Assembly (NCBI RefSeq): GCF_034008635.1
Contig: NZ_CP125378.1
Coordinates: 4,278,501 to 4,342,500, forward strand
DNA from: Pseudomonas sp. P8_229
GTDB taxonomy: Bacteria; Pseudomonadota; Gammaproteobacteria; Pseudomonadales; Pseudomonadaceae
DNA: 64,000 nucleotides
Direction of reading: 5' to 3'
Below the pieces are notes generated by a model that saw only the letters and a program-made list of their open reading frames with translations, did not search any database and was not told where the DNA came from. The translations under genes were made by a program, and so were the position numbers. Positions 35,002-41,603 of the stretch are shown piece by piece (position 1 is the stretch's first letter; each line of letters starts with the position of its first letter).

Positions 35002-36093
35002 ATGCTTGCGGACCAAAAAAGTGAAGCAAAAAGAATTTTAGGGCTTGATGGGCTTAGGGCGCTATCTGTCATTGCGGTATTTTTCCACCATACCGGTGGA
35101 ACCTTGATGAAGGGAGGCTACATTGGTGTTGAGGTCTTCTTTGTATTAAGTGGCTACTTGATTACAAGTATCTTATGTAGAGAGAAAAGTAAAACTGGCT
35201 CTATTGATTTCATCGGGTTTTATATTCGTCGTGCCAGACGCTTGTATCCCGCATTGATTCTCCTACTAATTGCCGTAGCAGCTTACTGCGCTGTCTATAA
35301 TAAATATAATTTGACGCTCGAGACTATTCCGTCTCTGCTTTACGTGATGAATTGGTATCGGGCTTTTGAGTGGTACGATGCCGTGCTGACAGGTCATACC
35401 TGGTCGCTAGCAATCGAAGAGCAGTTTTATTTGGTATGGCCACTGCTGTTATCGTTGCTAATATGGCTTTCGCCTCGAAAGCTTCCGCTTTTCATTTTCG
35501 CATTAATATTGAGCATCGTGGCTTGGAGAACGTACCTGTTTCTTGGTAATGCGAATTTGGCTCGAATATACAATGGGTTTGATACGCATGCTGATGCTTT
35601 GTTGGTAGGATCATTGTTGGCTCTAGTGTCTACCGATGTGCTGCGTCGAGTAGGTCTCCTCTGGATTCCTGCTCTGGTATTTCTTCTAGCTGTTCTATTT
35701 AGTCAGGAAATGACCGACTTCACGCTTAGTAGACATGGCTTCGGTATCGTAGCAGTGGCGTCAGCTATGGTTATCGCTAAAGTTGTTTCGGATCAAAACT
35801 CCATCCTCGTAAGAGTTTTGAGTATTAAGCCATTAGTTTGGCTTGGGATGGTTTCATATGGTTTCTATCTTTGGCACTACCCGTTGATACAAGTTATTAT
35901 GTATGGAGGGCATGATCCGATCTTGGGTTTCTATGGGTCGCTGGCCTATCCAATTCCATTTTTAGTCGGTACGATTTTTTTGGGCACGCTTTTGATTACT
36001 TCTATTTCTTGGTACTTAGTGGAGAAGCCAATCATAAGTTATGCGCACAAAAAAATCTCATCTCGCTCACCGAAAATTCAAGCGGTTAGTTAA
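35002..36093 (+). CDS. acyltransferase 3 family (OafA/YrhL-like) membrane O-acyltransferase
   Basis: The 363-residue product is a polytopic inner-membrane protein. Family motifs are LGLDGLRALSVIAVFFHH (start of helix 1, with the catalytic-type His), GYIGVEVFFVLSGYLITSIL, the RRARRLYPAL cluster and HTWSLAIEEQFYLVWPLLL. Such proteins acetylate O-antigen or other surface glycans; on prophages they change serotype and block superinfection. It is distinctly more AT-rich than the flanking genes and sits between decayed tail genes and a decayed lysis cassette, so it is probably a moron gene acquired separately. The substrate cannot be read from sequence. Confidence 0.88.
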   Translation: MLADQKSEAKRILGLDGLRALSVIAVFFHHTGGTLMKGGYIGVEVFFVLSGYLITSILCREKSKTGSIDFIGFYIRRARRLYPALILLLIAVAAYCAVYNKYNLTLETIPSLLYVMNWYRAFEWYDAVLTGHTWSLAIEEQFYLVWPLLLSLLIWLSPRKLPLFIFALILSIVAWRTYLFLGNANLARIYNGFDTHADALLVGSLLALVSTDVLRRVGLLWIPALVFLLAVLFSQEMTDFTLSRHGFGIVAVASAMVIAKVVSDQNSILVRVLSIKPLVWLGMVSYGFYLWHYPLIQVIMYGGHDPILGFYGSLAYPIPFLVGTIFLGTLLITSISWYLVEKPIISYAHKKISSRSPKIQAVS

Positions 36094-36152
36094 TTGTGTT
36101 CAGCATTCGTAATGTGATCGAAGAGGAATTGTAAATATTGCTTTTTATCTCG

Positions 36153-36177
36153 GCCCGCTAAGAAGCGGGCTTTTTTT
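36153..36177 (+). terminator. terminator after the acyltransferase gene
   Basis: GCCCGCT pairs with AGCGGGC around AAGA and is followed by seven T residues. It lies 60 bp past the acyltransferase stop and upstream of the lysis-gene remnants. Confidence 0.85.
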
Positions 36178-36193
36178 CGTCTGGAGAAAAGTG

Positions 36194-36614
36194 ATGACTG
36201 CAACAGATAAAGATCGCGACATCCTTGCCCGCACCTTGGGGGCGAGGCCCGCGGCGAAGATACGGCCGGTCAGATCGCCGTGGCGTGACGATCCGCAACC
36301 GCGTGAATGACGGCAAGACCAATTCGTGGTGAGGCGAGGGCTACGCTGGCTCGTGCCAGAAGCCGTATCAGTTCAACTGCTGGAACAAGACCGACCCGAA
36401 CTATCAGCTCCTGATCGGCGTGAAGGAAATCCCGTTCCGCTAGCTGGCGCAATGCCGAATCGCTGCAGACCAAGTGATCGACGGCAAGGTGCCGGATCCC
36501 ACCAGCGGCGCCACGCATTACTACGCCACCAGCATCAAGGCGCCGGCCTGGGCGGCGAAGGCCGAGCAGACGCTCAAGCTGGGCGGGCACGTCTTCTTCA
36601 GGGATGTGCCTTGA
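36194..36614 (+). pseudogene. SleB-type cell-wall hydrolase (phage endolysin), multiply frameshifted
   Basis: Reading across frames recovers MTATDKDRDILARTL, GEARGEDTAGQIAV, IRNRVNDGKTNSW, KPYQFSCWNKTDPNYQLLI and SGATHYYATSIKAPAW, then GHVFFRDVP to the TGA at 36612. This order and the E-A-R-G-E motif match hydrolase_2/SleB family endolysins of Pseudomonas phages. Several small indels and a stop make it non-functional. The TGA overlaps the ATG of the Rz gene. Confidence 0.75.
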
Positions 36615-37102
36615 TGGTCGTGCCGTGGAAAGCGTTGGGTGCGATAGCGCTGGTGCTGATCGGCGCCGGCAGCGCCTGGCAGTTTCAGGACTGGTGCTAC
36701 GGTAAGCAGCTTGCCGAGCAGGCCCAGCAGCACGCCGAAGCCATCAATCAACTGACCCTAGCGGCCGCCACCGCCCAGCAGGTCGAGCAGGACAAGCGTC
36801 TGGCGCTCGAGCAGCGGCTGTCGGCCAGTGAGCAAGCCCACTTAAGGAAAATGACCGATGCCCAACGTGACCAAGATCGCCTTGCCACTTCTGATCTGCG
36901 GTTGTCAGTCCTCCTCGGCGCAACCGACGCTGCCAAAGGCTGTGGAGTGCCAGCCACCGCCGGCGGCGTGCATTATGCAGCCGTACGCGCCCGACTTGAC
37001 CCGGCGCATGCCCATCGAATTCTCGCCATCACCGACGAAGGCGACCGGGGGCTGATCGCGCTGCAGGCGTGCCAGGCATTCGTCCGGGAAGTGGTTCGCT
37101 GA
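36614..37102 (+). CDS. Rz-like inner-membrane spanin (i-spanin)
   Basis: The start ATG 36614 overlaps the hydrolase stop. The 162-residue product has one N-terminal membrane helix (ALGAIALVLIGAGSAWQFQ) and a long periplasmic alpha-helical region, the layout of lambda Rz. The downstream half contains a second, out-of-frame gene with a lipobox (Rz1). By family knowledge the pair fuses inner and outer membranes in the last step of phage lysis. It is intact although the neighbouring endolysin is destroyed. Confidence 0.8.
   Translation: MVVPWKALGAIALVLIGAGSAWQFQDWCYGKQLAEQAQQHAEAINQLTLAAATAQQVEQDKRLALEQRLSASEQAHLRKMTDAQRDQDRLATSDLRLSVLLGATDAAKGCGVPATAGGVHYAAVRARLDPAHAHRILAITDEGDRGLIALQACQAFVREVVR
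36858..37055 (+). CDS. Rz1-like outer-membrane lipoprotein spanin nested in Rz
   Basis: A 65-residue frame lies wholly inside the Rz gene in a different phase. It starts MPNVTKIALPLLICGCQSSS, a signal peptide with lipobox LLICGC, and is proline-rich afterwards (QPPPAAC, SPSPTK). This is the lambda Rz/Rz1 nested arrangement and not a chance shadow. AAGGAAA lies 9 bp before the ATG. Confidence 0.75.
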   Translation: MPNVTKIALPLLICGCQSSSAQPTLPKAVECQPPPAACIMQPYAPDLTRRMPIEFSPSPTKATGG

Positions 37103-37130
37103 CCTATATTTCTGGTCGGAAAAATTAGCA

Positions 37131-37247
37131 TGACCTCGGTCCAGCTAGAAAAAACGGAATAGGCCACCCTTCCGCTCAAGCCAGCGAGCCTGCCGGTGGC
37201 AGTCGCCCAGGCCCGAAAATCGTACTTTGAGGTCTGCAATCCTTGAT
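37131..37247 (+). pseudogene. short phage-type ORF with an internal stop
   Basis: ATG 37131 encodes MTSVQLEKTE, then TAG. The frame continues ATLPLKPASLPVAVAQARKS and YFEVCNP to TGA at 37245. No family recognised. The clean continuation past the stop suggests a recently broken small gene. Confidence 0.35.
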
Positions 37248-37305
37248 TTGTAAGGGGATCACGATGGGGGTGTGTGGCGGCCTGCTAGGGAGGAGTGAGC
37301 GGCAA

Positions 37306-37334
37306 ATAAAAAGCCGGGCATTTAGCCAGGCTTC
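37306..37334 (-). terminator. terminator of the zeta-like/55-aa operon
   Basis: On the minus strand AGCCTGG and CCCGGCT pair with one mismatch around CTAAATG, followed by TTTTTAT. It lies 23 bp past the stop of the 55-residue ORF. Confidence 0.6.
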
Positions 37335-37356
37335 TCATTAATTCTGTGCAGGCCTA

Positions 37357-37524
37357 TCAGCCTTGCTTGGTCTCGGCCTGCATCATCACGAGGTTTTGCT
37401 GCTTGGTGGCCTCAGTCAAAACCTCGCTGTAGACACGCTTTTTTTGCTCTGACTTGGCGTTACGAATAAAGTCGGCAAATTCGCTTTTTGCGCCCTTGGT
37501 AGCACCTATCTTAAACGAAATCAT
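37357..37524 (-). CDS. small charged protein (55 aa) downstream of the zeta-like gene
   Basis: Starts MISFKIGATKGAKSEFADFI and ends TKQQNLVMMQAETKQG. AGGAG lies 8 bp before its ATG, overlapping the end of the zeta-like gene, and only 10 bp separate the two genes. The sequence is lysine/glutamate-rich and predicted helical by eye. No family recognised. The two genes share a terminator, so they form one transcription unit. It could be a partner or antitoxin of the kinase, but it has no visible similarity to epsilon or PezA. Confidence 0.6.
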   Translation of the reverse strand: MISFKIGATKGAKSEFADFIRNAKSEQKKRVYSEVLTEATKQQNLVMMQAETKQG

Positions 37525-37534
37525 GAATGCGCTC

Positions 37535-38278
37535 CTATGGTAACCCGAGCTGGGCCTCTAGATCGGCCCGCGTGTGGCGCTCAGGTATATGGTAGTCAAT
37601 TTTATCGACACCAGCTTTGTAAAGTCGTCCCGAGTTATCGATATGCTTGAGCAGTAGATCCACGTGGACATCGCCGCCGTACTCTAGCTTAAGTGCGTTA
37701 ACAACGTCACGCGCCGCGAAATACTGATCGATGAAATGCTCCTTGCGGATCCGTCTACCCTCAGCCGCCTCTCTAGCTTTGACGAAGCCCCAAGCAAGGA
37801 GAGGGTTCTGATAGACGTACAAGATTTGCACAAACCTGCCCTTTTTCAAGGACCGCTCGACATTTCTTCTGGCTACATCAATGTTTGAGAACGTCCCGTC
37901 TAGTAAGAAGGACTGTCTCTGATCAATCGCGAAGTCGAGAATTTTCTCGACAAGAATCGAAACACCCCCCTGAAAAAGCCAAGAGTTCCCACCCGAGTAT
38001 TCAGAAAACTCATTTCTAAGCTCGTCTGGATCAACCCTTAGGATCTTCGTGTCAGCGAAAAGGTTCACAAGAGCGATCGAGGCTTCAGTTTTACCCGCTC
38101 CGGGAGACCCAGCCATAAACACGGTTACGGGAGCTTCCTCTGACGGATAAATAGCCCTATCCGTACGACGCCTGGCGATTGATTTTTTGTTGGCGCGAGC
38201 AAAGCTGACCGCTTGAGCCGAAATCTCGTGTTCTTCGGGTGTCATTTCTTGTCTCGCGGGAACCGTACCACTAGCCAT
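37535..38278 (-). CDS. zeta-toxin-family P-loop kinase
   Basis: ATG 38278 has GGAG upstream and gives 247 residues; a GTG four codons earlier is possible. The Walker A is GSPGAGKT (residues 57-64). The following VDPDELRNEF and SFLLDGTFSN segments fit the zeta/PezT fold, whose members phosphorylate UDP-N-acetylglucosamine and poison wall synthesis. No epsilon/PezA-like antitoxin gene precedes it; a 55-residue ORF follows 10 bp downstream. It is relatively AT-rich and lies at the right end of the integrated remnant. Toxicity is inferred from family only. Confidence 0.8.
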   Translation of the reverse strand: MASGTVPARQEMTPEEHEISAQAVSFARANKKSIARRRTDRAIYPSEEAPVTVFMAGSPGAGKTEASIALVNLFADTKILRVDPDELRNEFSEYSGGNSWLFQGGVSILVEKILDFAIDQRQSFLLDGTFSNIDVARRNVERSLKKGRFVQILYVYQNPLLAWGFVKAREAAEGRRIRKEHFIDQYFAARDVVNALKLEYGGDVHVDLLLKHIDNSGRLYKAGVDKIDYHIPERHTRADLEAQLGLP

Positions 38279-38306
38279 AAACAACTCCACTTCCTATCGG
38301 CTTCAG

Positions 38307-38384
38307 GCTGTCTAAAACTACCTCATCCTATGTCGGTTTCATTGGCCTGAACACGCGCTATCTGAACCAATAGTTTTAGACAGC
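38307..38384. repeat. 14-bp inverted repeat upstream of the zeta-like gene
   Basis: GCTGTCTAAAACTA (38307-38320) and TAGTTTTAGACAGC (38371-38384) are perfect inverse copies. A third, similar element TTGTCTAATACTAC lies at 33384-33397, next to the other end of the island. They may be integrase arm sites, or operators of the zeta-like operon. Confidence 0.6.
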
Positions 38385-38431
38385 AAATCTCTGTAACCCT
38401 TTACCTGTAAGGCTTGCAGATATTTCAAGCC

Positions 38432-38486
38432 CATACTGCTGCATCATTGGGGTGTGGGAGGACAGGTCGGAGACGGCTTTATTCAT
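38432..38486 (-). pseudogene. orphan 5' end of mutS
   Basis: On the minus strand ATG 38486 encodes [18 protein letters not shown], the usual N-terminus of Pseudomonas MutS, after which homology stops (GLEISASLTG...) and the frame ends at a TAA near 38376. This is the original mutS start, separated from the rest of the gene by the inserted element. The old mutS promoter should lie in 38487-38640, now driving nothing useful. Confidence 0.85.
38437..38457. repeat. attachment-site copy at the displaced mutS start
   Basis: TGCTGCATCATTGGGGTGTG differs by one base from 33306-33326. It lies within the displaced first codons of mutS. Confidence 0.75.
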
Positions 38487-38696
38487 CGGATTGTCAGGCA
38501 ACTCGTTAAAAGATGTAGGGCAAAAGCGGGGGCAACGGCCGGGCTTTTCCGTGATGGGCGCAAGGTTACCATGGGCAGTCTGCTCGACGCAGGCATGACG
38601 GCCCGCTGACACTTTTCTGCGTTTAATTGTGAATTATGCACATTTTATGCAAATCGGCATTTGTCATCATCAAAAACTTCAAGCACTATGCGCGTT

Positions 38697-39431
38697 ATGC
38701 AAAAACGCAACGTATCCTCCGTCTTAAGAGCACTGCTCGACCAGCACGGGATCTCCCCCACGGAGCTCCACCGTCGCACCGGCGTGCCTCAATCAACGCT
38801 CTCGCGGATTCTCAGCGGGAAGATCGTCGATCCTTCGGATAAACACATTTCGAAGATTGCCGAATACTTCAATGTGAGCACCGATCAATTGCGCGGCCGT
38901 GCAGATGTCGCGACCGCGACCGGCGGCGCGCGCGATGACGTGCATGCGGAACTCAAGGACATAAGCCTGTGGGACGACGATACCCCTGTCGATGACGATG
39001 AGGTATCGGTGCCCTTTCTTCGCGAGGTTGAATTGGCTGCTGGATCAGGAAGATTCGTCATCGAAGAGAGCGAGCGCTCTAGCCTGCGCTTCGGCAAGCG
39101 CAGCCTGCGCCATAACGGTGTGCAGTTCGATCAGGCCAAATGCGTGACGGTGCGCGGCAACAGCATGTTGCCGGTGCTGCGTGACGGCGCCACTGTCGGT
39201 GTGAATGCGGGCAAGTGTGGCATCGGTGACATCATCGATGGTGACCTGTACGCGATCAATCACAACGGTCAACTGCGGGTAAAACAGCTTTACCGCCTGC
39301 CAACCGGCATTCGTCTGCGCAGCTTCAATCGCGATGAGCATCCTGACGAGGACTACAGCTTCCAGGATATGCAGGAAGAGCAGATCGTCATCCTCGGTCA
39401 CGTCTTCTGGTGGGGCATGTACGCCCGCTAG
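38697..39431 (+). CDS. prtR: PrtR/CI-like repressor of the tailocin cluster
   Basis: The helix-turn-helix lies at the N-terminus (ISPTELHRRTGVPQSTLSRI). The C-terminal S24/LexA-like domain has the cleavage-type AAGSG near residue 110, the serine in VRGNSMLPVL and the lysine in QLRVKQLYRL, so RecA-stimulated self-cleavage during SOS is expected. ATG 38697 (MQKRNVSSVLRALL, 244 residues) is the preferred start; ATG 38688 and TTG 38661 are in frame. It lies upstream of the tailocin genes in the same orientation with its own terminator. No PrtN-like activator is present in the window. Confidence 0.9.
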   Translation: MQKRNVSSVLRALLDQHGISPTELHRRTGVPQSTLSRILSGKIVDPSDKHISKIAEYFNVSTDQLRGRADVATATGGARDDVHAELKDISLWDDDTPVDDDEVSVPFLREVELAAGSGRFVIEESERSSLRFGKRSLRHNGVQFDQAKCVTVRGNSMLPVLRDGATVGVNAGKCGIGDIIDGDLYAINHNGQLRVKQLYRLPTGIRLRSFNRDEHPDEDYSFQDMQEEQIVILGHVFWWGMYAR

Positions 39432-39450
39432 CCTGAACCCCTTCAGATAG

Positions 39451-39475
39451 AACCCGCCCTTGGCGGGTTTTTTTT
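39451..39475 (+). terminator. prtR terminator
   Basis: AACCCGCC and GGCGGGTT pair around CTT and are followed by eight T residues. It isolates the repressor from the tailocin promoter 85 bp downstream. Confidence 0.9.
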
Positions 39476-39515
39476 CGTCCGCGCAAAACCTCAAATCCTT
39501 GAACGGCGGGGCCTC

Positions 39516-39589
39516 CATGCATCTGCGCATTTCTTGTGCATAAATAAATGCATTTACGCATTGACTGAATATGCATTCATGCATATTCT
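39516..39589 (+). promoter_or_regulatory. tailocin promoter with palindromic operators
   Basis: TTGACT (39561-39566), a 17-bp spacer and TATTCT (39584-39589) form a near-consensus sigma-70 promoter. A perfect palindrome AATATGCAT TC ATGCATATT (39568-39587) fills the spacer and overlaps the -10. Further TGCAT/TGCGCAT half sites occur upstream (39517-39560), and TTATGCA-type sites recur in front of prtR (38632-38700). Repressor binding here would block RNA polymerase directly. Confidence 0.75.
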
Positions 39590-39941
39590 TGCCACCAAGC
39601 CGCTCGACAAAGCGGCTGGCAAGACAGCTCTTTAGTTCCACAAGAACAGGCAGCGATGAACCGGCCTCAACGGTTCAGAGGGTTGGCAACTGACCCGGGT
39701 GTGCAGCGTAAAGCACCAAGAGCAGTTATCCGGCGGGCAGGGACCGCGGTCGGAAAAACAATTTGAACGGACTCGTACCGCGCCAGTAGCGCCGAAAAGT
39801 CAGCTTCCTTCTTGAACACAGGATTTGAAGGAAGGCGAAGGAGCGCATTACTGAAAAGCCCGGCGTCTTTGCCGGGCTTTTTGGAATGCCTGCCAGATTT
39901 CATCACGACATTCAAGAAACAACAAAAGCGAGGAGTGCGAA
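39590..39941 (+). other. leader between tailocin promoter and first gene, with terminator hairpin
   Basis: About 350 bp without a recognised gene. A 36-residue basic ORF (39656-39766, MNRPQRFRGLATDPG...) has only a weak ribosome-binding site. Near the 3' end (39854-39882) AAAAGCCCGGC and GCCGGGCTTTT form a strong terminator hairpin. The segment 39840-39892 containing it is repeated almost exactly at 41488-41540 and in decayed form at 40884-40935. Confidence 0.55.
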
Positions 39942-40346
39942 ATGAATCTCTATGCACTGGTTGAATACAACAGAGTTACTCAACTCAAGGAAAGTGAAGT
40001 CGTTCCGGATGCACCTGCTTCGCCATCTTCCTCCTGGGTTGATGTCACGGGTAATACTGAAATCCGTGTTGGCTGGGGGGCAACGTTCAATGAAGTCTGG
40101 ACGTTTACGCCGCCATCCGACGAAGACCTGCGCAACGCGGCCGAACAGCAGAAGTGGCAGTTGCTGAATGTGGCTGCTGGCTGGCTGCTGCTTAACTCGC
40201 TGCAATTCAAAGTGGATGTCGCCGTCGCCACCCCTCAAGAGCAGGCGTTGCTGGTTGCACACAAGAACTACTGCATCGCTGTCAGCGATATCGACAAGCA
40301 GGCGGGCTACCCAGTGGCAATTGACTGGCCAGTCGTTCCGTACTGA
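39942..40346 (+). CDS. tail-fibre-assembly-like protein, paralogue 1
   Basis: 134 residues with GAGGAG before the ATG. The motifs WVDVTGNTEIRVGW, NSLQF, ATPQEQALL and the terminal GYPVAIDWPVVPY recur in the next two genes. The C-terminal GYP-(I)-WPV-P signature is that of tail fibre assembly (Tfa-type) chaperones. Its place directly behind the repressor and ahead of the holin, with no fibre gene upstream, is unusual; whether it serves the fibre at 45,123 is unknown. Confidence 0.65.
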   Translation: MNLYALVEYNRVTQLKESEVVPDAPASPSSSWVDVTGNTEIRVGWGATFNEVWTFTPPSDEDLRNAAEQQKWQLLNVAAGWLLLNSLQFKVDVAVATPQEQALLVAHKNYCIAVSDIDKQAGYPVAIDWPVVPY

Positions 40347-40414
40347 TGACGCGAAGATCCTCACGCTGATCCAAAGGCAGACAAACACAAACAATATGTA
40401 CAGGTGAATCAACA

Positions 40415-40858
40415 ATGAATCGTTACGTTTATATCGGCTACCGCTACACCACAAGTTTTCCAGTCGTTATCCAGATTCTGGATACGGAGCAAGGCCTGCC
40501 AACCACGCCGGTTGAAGGGGTGTCGGGTACCTGGATCGATGCAACAGGTAACACGACCGTTCAAGTCGGGTGGAAGGCGGTGGAGTCCTGGGATAATGGC
40601 TTCAGTGTGTTCAACTTCGTGGAACTGACCTACGAAGACTATCTGGTCATTGCCCCCGTTCGTATTCGAATGCAGCAGGAAGATGCCATCCAGTGGCTGG
40701 TTTCCAACCCGTTGCAATACAAGAAGGATCTTGAGATCGCCACGCCTGCCGAAGAGGCAGCCCTGCTTTCTTATAAGCAGTACTTCATCGCTCTTAGCGA
40801 AGTCAAAGATCAATCCGGTTATCCAGCCGCAATCAACTGGCCGGTGGCTCCCTTCTAA
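40415..40858 (+). CDS. tail-fibre-assembly-like protein, paralogue 2
   Basis: 147 residues starting MNRYVYIGYRYTTSF. It shares WIDATGNTTVQVGW, NPLQY, ATPAEEAALLSYKQY and GYPAAINWPVAPF with its neighbours, so it arose by tandem duplication. AGGTG lies before the ATG. A decayed copy of the leader terminator lies between it and the third paralogue. Confidence 0.65.
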   Translation: MNRYVYIGYRYTTSFPVVIQILDTEQGLPTTPVEGVSGTWIDATGNTTVQVGWKAVESWDNGFSVFNFVELTYEDYLVIAPVRIRMQQEDAIQWLVSNPLQYKKDLEIATPAEEAALLSYKQYFIALSEVKDQSGYPAAINWPVAPF

Positions 40859-41026
40859 CGGGTATTTCCGCAAAAAAAATTGCAACGGCATTACTGGAAA
40901 GACCTGCTCTGTGCCGGGCTTCTGGAATGCCTTCCTGGCTTACACCCGTCAAACAAGTTACGTGGTTTTGCAGGCGCGCAGAACGCAAGAAAAACACTCG
41001 CTATCAGTTGTTATCAGGAGAAGTAA

Positions 41027-41458
41027 ATGAGCCGTTTCGCTTTTGTTCAATACTATTATTCGGATGTCGTCCACAAAGTTCTGGAAATCGTGGAAGCCGA
41101 TGAAAAACCCACCTATTACCCGAATGGTGTGAATGGTCACTGGGTTGATATCACAAACAATACCGCCGTCCAGGTGGGCTGGAAGGCCAGCACTGTAAAC
41201 TTTGTTGACTGGGTCTTCAGTGAATTGACCTATCAAGACCATGCCGATGAGGCAACTGCGAAGAAACTGGAGTTGCTGAGCGCTGCTGTCAACTGGCTGA
41301 AGTTGAATCCACTGCAATACAGCATCGATCTTGGCGTTGCCACGCCTGAAGAGGAAACGCTGTTGCTGGCGTACAAGCAGTTCTACGTGGGTGTCGCCCG
41401 TGTAGAAAAACAGTCCGGTTATCCATACACCATCAACTGGCCGGTAGCGCCTTTTTGA
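41027..41458 (+). CDS. tail-fibre-assembly-like protein, paralogue 3
   Basis: 143 residues starting MSRFAFVQYYYSDVV, with AGGAG upstream. It shares WVDITNNTAVQVGW, NPLQY, ATPEEETLLLAYKQF and GYPYTINWPVAPF with paralogues 1 and 2 and is closer to paralogue 2. A full copy of the leader terminator follows it. Confidence 0.65.
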   Translation: MSRFAFVQYYYSDVVHKVLEIVEADEKPTYYPNGVNGHWVDITNNTAVQVGWKASTVNFVDWVFSELTYQDHADEATAKKLELLSAAVNWLKLNPLQYSIDLGVATPEEETLLLAYKQFYVGVARVEKQSGYPYTINWPVAPF

Positions 41459-41501
41459 TGCTGGCACGTGCGTCAAACCCGTCACCGGGAGCGCATTACT
41501 G

Positions 41502-41531
41502 AAAAGCCCGGCGTCTTTGCCGGGCTTTTTG
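41502..41531 (+). terminator. second copy of the leader terminator
   Basis: AAAAGCCCGGC/GCCGGGCTTTTT hairpin identical to that at 39854-39882, inside a repeated unit of about 53 bp. It lies between the three paralogues and the holin. Confidence 0.85.
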
Positions 41532-41603
41532 GAATGCCTACCTGAAGAGACATCGCTTGAACCCAACACATAACACTCATCAACTGGAACCAGGAGGCGT
41601 GAC

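Noticed and set aside
36326..36613. Long N-terminal extension of the Rz gene
   Set aside because: This frame is a fragment of the decayed hydrolase; the spanin starts at ATG 36614, directly before its membrane helix.
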